A stretch of DNA of 64,000 nt from Pseudoxanthomonas sp. YR558 (GTDB lineage: Bacteria; Pseudomonadota; Gammaproteobacteria; Xanthomonadales; Xanthomonadaceae), in NCBI RefSeq assembly GCF_900116385.1, contig NZ_FPCI01000002.1, positions 1,116,001 through 1,180,000 on the forward strand, in the 5' to 3' direction. Both the position numbers and the translations under genes were made by a program. The notes under the pieces were generated by a model, which worked only from the letters and a program-made list of their open reading frames with translations, was not told the origin of the DNA and searched no databases. Of the stretch, positions 30,526-38,397 are shown piece after piece; positions within the stretch are counted from its first letter, which is position 1; every line of letters begins with the position of its first letter.

Positions 30526-32754
30526 ATGACCGGTATGGAAGTCCTCCTCTCCAAGAACGTGCTGCTGGCCATCGTGCTGGCGCCGCTGCTGGGCTCGATC
30601 ATCGCCGGCCTGTTCGGGCGGCTGGTGGGCCGCGCGGGCGCGCACACGGCCACCATCCTGGGTGTGGCGGTCAGCTGCGCGCTCTCATGCTGGGTGCTGT
30701 ATCAGCTGGTGGCGCAGGGCGCGTCGCCGTTCAACGAGAACCTGTACACGTTCTTCGAAGTCGGCAATTACACCGGCCACGTCGGCTTCATGATCGATAA
30801 GCTGACCGCGATGATGATGGTCGTGGTGACCTTCGTGTCGCTGCTGGTCCACGTCTACACGATCGGCTACATGGCCGAGGACCCGGGTTACCAGCGCTTC
30901 TTCAGCTACATTTCTCTGTTCACCTTCAGCATGTTGATGCTGGTGATGAGCAACAACTTCCTGCAGCTGTTCTTCGGCTGGGAAGCCGTCGGCCTGGTGT
31001 CCTACCTGCTGATCGGCTTCTGGTTCAAGCGCCCCACGGCGATCTTCGCCAACATGAAGGCGTTCCTGGTCAACCGCGTCGGTGATTTCGGCTTCCTGCT
31101 GGGCATCGGCTGCGTGCTGCTGATGTTCGGCACGCTCGACTACGCCACCGTGTTCGCCAATGCGCCCATGTTGGCGGGCAAGGTCGCCCCGGTTTGGTCC
31201 GGCGCCATCACGATGTTCGGCCACACCACGCAGATCCTCGACCAGCCGGTCGTCTGGTCGATGGCCACGTTGACCTGCATCTGTCTGTTCATCGGTGCGA
31301 TGGGCAAGTCCGCCCAGGTGCCGCTGCATGTATGGCTGCCGGATTCGATGGAAGGCCCCACGCCGATCTCCGCGCTGATCCACGCCGCGACGATGGTGAC
31401 CGCGGGCATCTTCATGGTGGCGCGCATGTCGCCGCTGTTCGAGCTATCGCAGACCGCGCTGGACTTCGTGCTTTTCATCGGCGCGACCACGGCGCTGTTC
31501 ACCGGCTTGATCGGCATCGTGCAGAACGACATCAAGCGCGTAGTGGCGTATTCCACGCTGTCGCAGCTGGGCTACATGACCGTGGCGTTGGGCGTGTCGG
31601 CTTATTCGGCGGCGGTGTTTCACCTGATGACGCACGCCTTCTTCAAGGCGCTGCTGTTCCTGGCGGCCGGTTCGGTCATCATCGGCATGCACCACGAACA
31701 GGACATGCGGAAGATGGGCGGCCTGCGCAAGTACATGCCCATCACGTGGATCACCAGCCTGATCGGCACGTTGGCCCTGGTCGGCACGCCGTTCTTCTCG
31801 GGTTTCTACTCGAAGGACACCATCATCGAGGCCGCCAAGCACCACCAGCACGTGGCGCACGAGTTCGGCGGCCAGATCGCGGAGATGGGCATGATGGCGC
31901 CGCAAGACGTGCACGGCCCGAGCGTCTGGATCGCCAACTATGGTTATTGGGCCGTGCTGCTCGGCGTGTTCGTCACCAGCTTCTACAGCTTCCGGCTGCT
32001 TTACCTGACCTTCCATGGCAAGGAACGATTCCGCGACGCGCACGACGATCATGCCCACGGCCACGAGGCGCATGACGATCACGCGCACGACGACCATGCC
32101 CATGACGATCACGGGCATGGCCATCACGGCGCGCACGAGCCGCACGAGTCCCCGTGGGTCGTCACCTTGCCGCTGGTGCTGCTGGCGATTCCGTCTATCG
32201 TGATCGGTTTCTTCACCATCGGTCCGATGCTGTTCGGTACCGATTGGGCGGGCCACCATGAGGTGACCCCGTTCTTCCTGGGCGCTATCGACTTCATCAC
32301 TCCCGCATCGGACACGGTGGCGGCGCTCAAGGAAGAGTTCTGGCACGGCCCGATGGGCTATGCCTGGCATGGCATGCAGATGCCGCCGTTCTGGTTGGCT
32401 TTCGGCGGCTTCGCGCTGGCGACGTTCCTGTACCTGTTTAAGCCCGAGCTGCCCGGCAAGATCCGCAGCAGCGCCATCGGTGCCTTCTTCACCAATATCC
32501 TGGACAAGAAGTACTGGGCCGATCATCTATGGATCAACGGCTTCGCGGGCGGCGGCATCAAGTTGGGCCAGGCCTCGCGTGCGATCGACAGTCATGTCAT
32601 CGACGGCGCGGCGGTCAACGGCATGGCGAAGCTGGTGGACGTGGGTGCGCAGCTGCTGCGCAAGACCCAGTCCGGCTACCTGTACCACTATGCGTTCGCG
32701 ATGATCATCGGCCTGATCCTGCTGCTGGGCGCGGTCATCAAGTTTTGGCAGTAA
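30526..32754 (+). CDS. nuoL: NADH-quinone oxidoreductase subunit L with histidine-rich insertion
   Basis: A 742-residue distal antiporter-like subunit (ND5/MrpA family) with the lateral helix at its C-terminus. Conserved signatures: FFGWEAVGLVSYLLIGFW (glutamate of the antiporter module), AQVPLHVWLPDSMEGPTPISALIHAATMV-type lysine/His region, and KRVVAYSTLSQLGYM. E. coli NuoL is about 613 residues; part of the extra length is a His/Asp-rich insert at residues 506-540 (15 His in 35), after HGKERFRDA and before the next hydrophobic helix. That loop is probably periplasmic if the E. coli topology holds. Confidence 0.96.
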   Translation: MTGMEVLLSKNVLLAIVLAPLLGSIIAGLFGRLVGRAGAHTATILGVAVSCALSCWVLYQLVAQGASPFNENLYTFFEVGNYTGHVGFMIDKLTAMMMVVVTFVSLLVHVYTIGYMAEDPGYQRFFSYISLFTFSMLMLVMSNNFLQLFFGWEAVGLVSYLLIGFWFKRPTAIFANMKAFLVNRVGDFGFLLGIGCVLLMFGTLDYATVFANAPMLAGKVAPVWSGAITMFGHTTQILDQPVVWSMATLTCICLFIGAMGKSAQVPLHVWLPDSMEGPTPISALIHAATMVTAGIFMVARMSPLFELSQTALDFVLFIGATTALFTGLIGIVQNDIKRVVAYSTLSQLGYMTVALGVSAYSAAVFHLMTHAFFKALLFLAAGSVIIGMHHEQDMRKMGGLRKYMPITWITSLIGTLALVGTPFFSGFYSKDTIIEAAKHHQHVAHEFGGQIAEMGMMAPQDVHGPSVWIANYGYWAVLLGVFVTSFYSFRLLYLTFHGKERFRDAHDDHAHGHEAHDDHAHDDHAHDDHGHGHHGAHEPHESPWVVTLPLVLLAIPSIVIGFFTIGPMLFGTDWAGHHEVTPFFLGAIDFITPASDTVAALKEEFWHGPMGYAWHGMQMPPFWLAFGGFALATFLYLFKPELPGKIRSSAIGAFFTNILDKKYWADHLWINGFAGGGIKLGQASRAIDSHVIDGAAVNGMAKLVDVGAQLLRKTQSGYLYHYAFAMIIGLILLLGAVIKFWQ
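32041..32130 (+). repeat. 15-bp degenerate tandem repeat coding for HDDHA-type pentapeptides
   Basis: Six in-frame 15-nt units inside nuoL encode HDDHA, HGHEA, HDDHA, HDDHA, HDDHG and HGHHG. The units vary at third codon positions, so the array is not a fresh duplication and the peptide pattern looks maintained. Confidence 0.85.
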
Positions 32755-32812
32755 CGACCTGACGTAGCCGCTCGCGGAACGTCCTGGCGAAGAACTCAAC
32801 GGATATCACAAC

Positions 32813-34324
32813 GTGTCGAACTGGCCCCTGCTTAGTGTTCTGATCTGGCTGCCCATCCTGGGCGGCGCGCTGGTGCTCGCGCTCGGCAACGCCCGCGCGA
32901 ACGCAGCCCGCTGGCTGAGCTTCGCGGTCGCGGTGCTGACCTTCGTGTTCAGCCTGGGCCTGCTGAGCGGCTTCGACTACGCCAACCCGGGCCTGCAGTT
33001 CGTCGAAAGCCACGCGTGGATCCCGAGCTTCGACATCCACTACAACCTGGGCGCCGACGGCATCGCCGTCGCTCTGCTGCTGCTCAATACGCTGATCACG
33101 GTGCTGACGCTGGCGGGTGCGTGGGGTTCGGTGAACAAGCGGGTGGCCCAGTACGTGGCCGCGTTCCTGATCCTCGAAGGCCTGACCAACGGCATCTTCG
33201 CGTCCAGCGACGCGGTGCTGTTCTACGTGTTCTTCGAGGCGATGCTGATACCGATGTTCCTCATCATCGGTGTCTGGGGCGGTCCGCGCCGCATCTACGC
33301 GTCGTTGAAGTTCTTCCTGTACACGTTCCTAGGCTCGGTGCTGATGCTGGTCGGCCTGGTGTACCTGTACGTCAAGGGAGGCAGCTTCCAGCTGGCCGAC
33401 CTGTACGCGATGCCGCTGTCCGCGAAGGAGCAGACCTGGCTGTTCTTTGCCTTCCTGATCGCGTTCGCGGTGAAGATCCCGATGTTCCCGGTGCACACGT
33501 GGCTTCCCGATGCGCACGTGGAAGCGCCGACCGCGGGCTCGGTGATCCTGGCAGCGATCGCGCTGAAGATCGGCGGTTACGGCCTGCTGCGTTTCAGCCT
33601 GCCGATCGTGCCGGACGCCGGCCACGAGTGGTCTACCTTCGTCATCGTGCTGTCGCTGATCGCGGTGGTCTACGTGGGCCTGGTGGCGCTGGTGCAGGAC
33701 GACATGAAGAAGCTGATCGCTTATTCGTCGGTCTCGCACATGGGCTTCGTCACGCTGGGCATTTTCATCGCCTTCACCCTGGTGCGCGATTACGGCAACC
33801 TGGACGGCGCGCGACTGGGCCTGCAAGGCGCGATGGTGCAGATGATCAGCCACGGTTTCATTTCGGGCGCGATGTTCACCTGCGTGGGCGTGCTGTACGA
33901 CCGCATGCACACGCGCATGATCAAAGACTACGGCGGCGTCATCAACACGATGCCGTGGTTCGGTGCATTCTTCATCCTGTTCGGCATGGCCAATTCGGGT
34001 CTGCCGGGTACCAGCGGGTTCGTTGGCGAGTTCATGGTGATCCTGGCCAGCTTCCAGCAGCACCCGTTGATCGCCTTCTTCGCCGCCGCCACGCTCGTGA
34101 TCGGCGCCGCGTACACGCTGTGGTTGGTGAAACGCGTGATCCTCGGCGACGTGGCCAATGCCCACGTGGCCGAACTGAAGGACGTCTCCTTGCGCGAGGC
34201 GGTGGTGCTGGGTGGCTTCGCACTGTGCGTGCTGGCGCTGGGCGTGTACCCCAAGCCGCTGACCGACCTGATGGAGCCGTCGATCGCGCAACTGGCGATG
34301 CAGCTCGCCAACAGCAAGCTGTAA
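32813..34324 (+). CDS. nuoM: NADH-quinone oxidoreductase subunit M
   Basis: A 503-residue antiporter-like subunit (ND4 family) with about 14 helices. Signatures: FYVFFEAMLIPMFLIIGVWGG (key glutamate), MFPVHTWLPDAHVEAPTAGSV-type region with the proton-path lysine and His, and KKLIAYSSVSHMGF. GTG at 32813 gives the expected N-terminus; it lies 58 nt after nuoL, the largest gap in the operon after nuoB-nuoC. Confidence 0.96.
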   Translation: MSNWPLLSVLIWLPILGGALVLALGNARANAARWLSFAVAVLTFVFSLGLLSGFDYANPGLQFVESHAWIPSFDIHYNLGADGIAVALLLLNTLITVLTLAGAWGSVNKRVAQYVAAFLILEGLTNGIFASSDAVLFYVFFEAMLIPMFLIIGVWGGPRRIYASLKFFLYTFLGSVLMLVGLVYLYVKGGSFQLADLYAMPLSAKEQTWLFFAFLIAFAVKIPMFPVHTWLPDAHVEAPTAGSVILAAIALKIGGYGLLRFSLPIVPDAGHEWSTFVIVLSLIAVVYVGLVALVQDDMKKLIAYSSVSHMGFVTLGIFIAFTLVRDYGNLDGARLGLQGAMVQMISHGFISGAMFTCVGVLYDRMHTRMIKDYGGVINTMPWFGAFFILFGMANSGLPGTSGFVGEFMVILASFQQHPLIAFFAAATLVIGAAYTLWLVKRVILGDVANAHVAELKDVSLREAVVLGGFALCVLALGVYPKPLTDLMEPSIAQLAMQLANSKL

Positions 34325-34333
34325 GGAAGAACC

Positions 34334-35797
34334 ATGACGACGCCGATGCCCATCTCCGCCGCCGACCTGCAGCCGCTGCTGCCTGAGTTGACCCTCATCG
34401 CCGGTGCGTTCGCACTGCTGATGCTGGACCTGTTCCTGGATGCTTCCCGTCGCGTGCTCACCCACGCCCTGGCGCTGGCCGTGATGGTCGCCGTGGTGTG
34501 GATGCTGGCCACGGGCGTGGGCGGGCAGGGCAGTGTGTTCAGCGGCATGTTCGTGCGCGACACCCTGGCCGACGTCAGCAAGGTCGTGATCGTCGCGGTC
34601 AGCGCGCTGTCGCTGGTCTACGGCTGGCCCTACCTGCGCGAACGCAACCTGTATCCGGGCGAGGCGCCCGTGCTGGTGATGTTCGCCACCGCCGGCATGA
34701 TGATGATGGTGTCCGCGGGCAGCCTGGTGATGATGTACCTGGGCCTGGAACTGCTGGCGCTGTGCTCTTACGCCTTGGTCGCGTTGAACCGCGACGACGG
34801 GCTGTCGACCGAAGCGGCGATGAAGTACATCGTCCTCGGTTCGCTCGCATCGGGCCTGCTGCTCTACGGCATGTCGCTGGTGTACGGCGCCACCGGTTCG
34901 CTGCACCTGCCCGCGATCTTCCAGGCCACGGGTGATGCGCTTGCCGGTGGCGGCGACCAGCGTCTGTTGTTGCTTACGGGCGTGGTGTTCATGGTGGCGG
35001 GCGTGGCGTTCAAGCTGGGTGCGGCGCCGTTCCACATGTGGCTGCCGGACGTTTACCAAGGCGCACCGACGCCGGTGACGCTGTTCATCAGCGCAGCGCC
35101 CAAGCTCGCAGCGTTCGGCATGGCGTTCCGCCTGCTGCAGGACGGCGTCGGCCCCGCGGCCGCCCAGTGGCAATGGTTGCTCGCTGGCCTGGCCGCGGCC
35201 TCACTGGTGATCGGCAACGTCATCGCCATCGCGCAGACCAACCTCAAGCGCATGCTGGCGTACTCCACGGTGTCGCACGTGGGCTTCCTGCTCGTCGGCT
35301 TCGCCGGTGGTGGCGAAGTCGGTTACTCGGCGGCCCTGTTCTACGCGATCAGCTACGCCATCATGTCGGCTGCCGCTTTCGGCGCCATCATCGTGCTGTC
35401 GCGCCAGGGTTTCGAGGCCGACAAGATCGATGATTTCAAGGGCCTGAACGCCCGCAACCCCTGGCAGGCCGGCCTGGTGCTCTGCGTGATGGCGTCGTTG
35501 GCAGGCATTCCGCCGTTCCTGGGCTTCTGGGCGAAGCTCGTGGTGCTGGGTGCCGCGCTGAATGGCGGTTTCCTGTGGCTGGCGATCCTGGGCGTGCTGT
35601 GCGCGGTGATCGGTGCGTTCTACTACCTGCGTGTGATCAAGGTGATGTACTTCGACGAACCCGTGGGCGAGTTGCCGCCGCCGCGTGCGGATCGTGTGGT
35701 GCCGCTGGTGTTTGGCGTCAACGCGCTGGCCCTGCTGGCCTTGGGTATTGCCTGGAACCCGATCATGGCGTGGTGCAAGCTGGCGTTCGCCGGCTGA
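34334..35797 (+). CDS. nuoN: NADH-quinone oxidoreductase subunit N
   Basis: A 487-residue antiporter-like subunit (ND2 family), the last gene of the operon. Signatures: MYLGLELLALCSYALVAL (glutamate), FKLGAAPFHMWLPDVYQGAPTPV-type lysine region, and KRMLAYSTVSHVGFLLVG. nuoA to nuoN is complete and in the standard order A-B-C-D-E-F-G-H-I-J-K-L-M-N. Confidence 0.97.
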   Translation: MTTPMPISAADLQPLLPELTLIAGAFALLMLDLFLDASRRVLTHALALAVMVAVVWMLATGVGGQGSVFSGMFVRDTLADVSKVVIVAVSALSLVYGWPYLRERNLYPGEAPVLVMFATAGMMMMVSAGSLVMMYLGLELLALCSYALVALNRDDGLSTEAAMKYIVLGSLASGLLLYGMSLVYGATGSLHLPAIFQATGDALAGGGDQRLLLLTGVVFMVAGVAFKLGAAPFHMWLPDVYQGAPTPVTLFISAAPKLAAFGMAFRLLQDGVGPAAAQWQWLLAGLAAASLVIGNVIAIAQTNLKRMLAYSTVSHVGFLLVGFAGGGEVGYSAALFYAISYAIMSAAAFGAIIVLSRQGFEADKIDDFKGLNARNPWQAGLVLCVMASLAGIPPFLGFWAKLVVLGAALNGGFLWLAILGVLCAVIGAFYYLRVIKVMYFDEPVGELPPPRADRVVPLVFGVNALALLALGIAWNPIMAWCKLAFAG

Positions 35798-35819
35798 GGC
35801 GCGCAAGCCCTTGATTGCT

Positions 35820-35839
35820 GCCGGTGGCGTTACACCGGC
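35820..35839 (+). terminator. hairpin after nuoN without a T-run
   Basis: GCCGGTG-GCGTTA-CACCGGC forms a perfect 7-bp stem 22 nt after the nuoN stop. There is no T-tract, so it may stabilise the nuo 3' end rather than terminate on its own. Confidence 0.4.
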
Positions 35840-35883
35840 GACGCGCGATGAACGCGTTGTTTCAATTTGGTGCATGGCAAGGC

Positions 35884-35912
35884 TTGCAATGCACCGCCGT
35901 ATTCATCATAAT
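35884..35912 (+). promoter_or_regulatory. sigma70 promoter of tRNA-fMet/rimP-nusA-infB operon
   Basis: TTGCAA (35884-35889), exactly 17 nt, then CATAAT (35907-35912). Transcription would start near 35919, only about 5 nt before the tRNA, as expected for a strong stable-RNA promoter. Confidence 0.8.
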
Positions 35913-35923
35913 TTCGCTTCTGC

Positions 35924-36000
35924 TGCGGGGTGGAGCAGTCTGGCAGCTCGTCGGGCTCATAACCCGAAGGTCGCAGGTTCAAATCCTGCCCCCGCTACCA
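35924..36000 (+). tRNA. metY: initiator tRNA-fMet (anticodon CAT)
   Basis: A 77-nt tRNA with encoded CCA. The three consecutive G-C pairs in the anticodon stem (GGG/CCC around CTCATAA) mark it as initiator. Position 1 is T and position 72 is T, so the 1-72 pair is absent as formylation requires, but by U-U rather than the E. coli C-A mismatch. As in E. coli metY, it heads the rimP-nusA-infB operon. Confidence 0.97.
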
Positions 36001-36056
36001 AGTTTTCCGGTTCATCGGTCGGTACTGCCGATTCGATGTCCGGGCAACTCGGGCAC

Positions 36057-36082
36057 GCAACGACGCATGTTCCCGTCGTTGC
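36057..36082 (+). other. hairpin 1 in the tRNA-fMet to rimP spacer
   Basis: GCAACGACG and CGTCGTTGC form a 9-bp stem around an 8-nt loop, 56 nt after the tRNA. No T-run follows. Possible processing or antitermination structure. Confidence 0.5.
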
Positions 36083-36102
36083 ACCGACATCCAGCGTTAT
36101 CG

Positions 36103-36129
36103 GACAAGGGGCCCGTAGGGCCCCTTGTC
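36103..36129 (+). terminator. hairpin 2 (terminator/attenuator-like) before rimP
   Basis: GACAAGGGGCCC and GGGCCCCTTGTC pair over 12 bp around GTA, followed by GTTTCT. It lies 49 nt before the rimP GTG. It could end some tRNA transcripts and let others read into rimP-nusA. Confidence 0.65.
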
Positions 36130-36178
36130 GTTTCTGGCGTCATCCGATCCGCATCCACGACACCACGGCACAGACCAC

Positions 36179-36790
36179 GTGAGCGAGAAGGCCAACCACA
36201 TCGTCGAACTGCTCGCCCCGACCGTCCAGGCGCTGGGGCTTGAGTTGCTCGGCATCGAATACCTGCCGGCCCCCGGCGGCGCGACGCTGCGCCTGTACAT
36301 CGACGTGCAGGAAGCCGAGCGCGCCACCCGCCACGTCAACATCGAGGACTGCGAAGCCGTCAGCCGCGAGGTTTCCGCGCAGCTGGACGTCGAAGACCCG
36401 ATCACCGGCAATTACACGCTGGAAGTGTCGTCGCCCGGCGTGGATCGCCCGCTGTTCAGCCTGGCCCAGTACGTCCGCTTCGTGGGCGACTCGGCCAAGG
36501 TGGTCATGAAGCTTCCGCAGGATGGCCGTCGCCGCCTGCAGGGCGTGATCAGCCGCATCGAGGGTGGCGACATCGTGTTCACCGTCGATGGCGCCGAGCT
36601 GAAAGTCGCTTTCGACAACATCGACAAGGGTCGCCTGGTTCCCGACTGGGCGGCTTTGGGCCTGGCGCCCGAGAAACCCGGTGGTGCCCGCAAGGCTCCC
36701 GCCAAGGCGGGCGACGCCAAGCGTGCGCCGGCCAAGAAAGCCAAGAAAAAACCCAACCAACCGGCGGCCCGCAAGCCGCGCGCGGAGTGA
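36179..36790 (+). CDS. rimP: ribosome maturation factor RimP
   Basis: A 203-residue factor for 30S subunit assembly. The core has [10 protein letters not shown] near the N-terminus and the signature [16 protein letters not shown] at about 78-93. A Lys/Ala/Pro-rich tail (residues 165-203) is added after the SH3-like domain, plausibly RNA-binding. GTG at 36179 chosen because the upstream frame to 36125 runs into the hairpin region. nusA begins 3 nt after the stop. Confidence 0.94.
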   Translation: MSEKANHIVELLAPTVQALGLELLGIEYLPAPGGATLRLYIDVQEAERATRHVNIEDCEAVSREVSAQLDVEDPITGNYTLEVSSPGVDRPLFSLAQYVRFVGDSAKVVMKLPQDGRRRLQGVISRIEGGDIVFTVDGAELKVAFDNIDKGRLVPDWAALGLAPEKPGGARKAPAKAGDAKRAPAKKAKKKPNQPAARKPRAE

Positions 36791-36793
36791 TCA

Positions 36794-38305
36794 ATGAGTA
36801 AGGAATTGTTGCTGGTCGTGGACGCGGTAGCCAACGAGAAGGGCGTGCCGCGCGAAGTCATCTTCGATGCCATCGAAGCCGCCCTGGCGTCCGCCGCCAA
36901 GAAGCGCTACCTGGATCAGGACGTGCAGGTGCGCGTCACCATCGACCACAAGGACGGCAGCTACGAGACGTTCCGCCGCTGGGAAGTGGTGGCCGACGAC
37001 GTGGTGATGGAATCGCCGGATCGCCAGATCCGCCTGATGGACGCCGAGGACGAAGCCGAAGGCGCCGAAGTGGGCGACTGGATCGAAGAGAAGATCGAGA
37101 ACCCGGATTTCGGCCGCATCGCCGCGCAGGCCGCCAAGCAGGTCATCGTGCAGCGCGTGCGTGAGGCCGAGCGCGCACAGGTGGTCGACGCCTGGAAGGA
37201 CCGCGTGGGCGAGCTGGTCACCGGTGTCGTCAAGCGCGCCGAGCGCGGCAATATCTACGTGGACCTGGGCGGTAACGCCGAGGCCTTCATCCCGAAGGAC
37301 AAGGGCATCCCGCGCGACGTGCTGCGCGCCGGCGACCGTGTCCGCGGCTACCTGTTCGACGTGCGTTACGAACCGCGCGGCCCGCAGCTGTTCATCAGCC
37401 GCGCTGCCCCGGAATTCATGATCGAGCTGTTCAAGCTCGAAGTGCCGGAAGTGGGCCAGGGCCTGGTCGAGATCAAGGCCTGCGCGCGCGATCCGGGCGA
37501 CCGCGCCAAGATCGCCGTGCTCGCGCACGACACCCGCACCGATCCGATCGGTGCCTGCATCGGCATGCGCGGTTCGCGCGTGCAGGCCGTGAGCAACGAG
37601 CTCAACGGCGAGCGCGTGGACATCGTGCTGTGGAACGACAATCCGGCCACCTTCGTCATCAACGCGATGGCGCCGGCCGAAGTGCAGTCGATCATCGTCG
37701 ATGAAGAGAAACACTCGATGGACCTGGCCGTGGCGGAAGACCGCCTGGCGCAGGCGATCGGCAAGGGCGGCCAGAACGTCCGCCTGGCCAGCCGCCTGAC
37801 CGGCTGGCAGCTCAACGTCATGACCGCCGACCAGGTCCAGGCCAAGAGCGAGGCCGAGCAGGCCGTCGCCCGCCAGCTGTTCATGGACAAGCTGGAAGTG
37901 GACGACGAAATCGCCGCCATCCTGGTCGCCGAAGGCTTCAGCACGGTCGAGGAAATCGCCTACGTGCCGGTCGGCGAACTGCTGGCCGTGGAAGGCTTCG
38001 ACGAGGACATCGTCGAAGAGCTGCGCTCGCGTGCCCGCGATGCGCTGCTGAATGAGGCGCTGGCCGAGGAAGAAGGCCTGGAGGAGAACCACCCGGCCGA
38101 GGACCTGCTGGCCCTGGAAGGCATGGACGAGGAGACCGCATTCGCGCTCGCTTCGCACGGCGTCCGCACCAGCGAGGACCTGTCCGACCTGGCCGCCGAC
38201 GAAGTGGTCGAGTTCGGCATCGAGGGCCTGGACGGCACGCGCGCCGCCGCGCTGATCCTGGCCGCCCGCGCCGAGGAGATCGCCCGGTTGGAACGCGGCG
38301 CATGA
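36794..38305 (+). CDS. nusA: transcription termination/antitermination factor NusA
   Basis: A 503-residue RNA-polymerase-binding protein. Order: NusA N-terminal domain (1-130), S1 domain (about 135-200, GVVKRAERGNIYVDLG), two KH domains (GACIGMRGSRVQAVSNEL, and AIGKGGQNVRLASRLTG), and two acidic C-terminal repeats (around 365-425 and 440-495) that in E. coli bind the polymerase alpha subunit. It sits in the conserved rimP-nusA-infB order, where NusA autoregulates its operon in E. coli. Confidence 0.97.
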   Translation: MSKELLLVVDAVANEKGVPREVIFDAIEAALASAAKKRYLDQDVQVRVTIDHKDGSYETFRRWEVVADDVVMESPDRQIRLMDAEDEAEGAEVGDWIEEKIENPDFGRIAAQAAKQVIVQRVREAERAQVVDAWKDRVGELVTGVVKRAERGNIYVDLGGNAEAFIPKDKGIPRDVLRAGDRVRGYLFDVRYEPRGPQLFISRAAPEFMIELFKLEVPEVGQGLVEIKACARDPGDRAKIAVLAHDTRTDPIGACIGMRGSRVQAVSNELNGERVDIVLWNDNPATFVINAMAPAEVQSIIVDEEKHSMDLAVAEDRLAQAIGKGGQNVRLASRLTGWQLNVMTADQVQAKSEAEQAVARQLFMDKLEVDDEIAAILVAEGFSTVEEIAYVPVGELLAVEGFDEDIVEELRSRARDALLNEALAEEEGLEENHPAEDLLALEGMDEETAFALASHGVRTSEDLSDLAADEVVEFGIEGLDGTRAAALILAARAEEIARLERGA

Positions 38306-38397
38306 GCCAGCGATGAACACCGCCCTGGCACCCGCAGGGCTTAGAATCCGCGTTCCCTTCTGGGTTGGAGGGGCGCAACACAGAACCTAGGATCCGA

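Noticed and set aside
32041..32130. NuoL 15-bp repeat as a recent microsatellite or assembly artefact
   Set aside because: Units differ at synonymous positions and stay in frame, unlike a fresh slippage product or a duplicated read.
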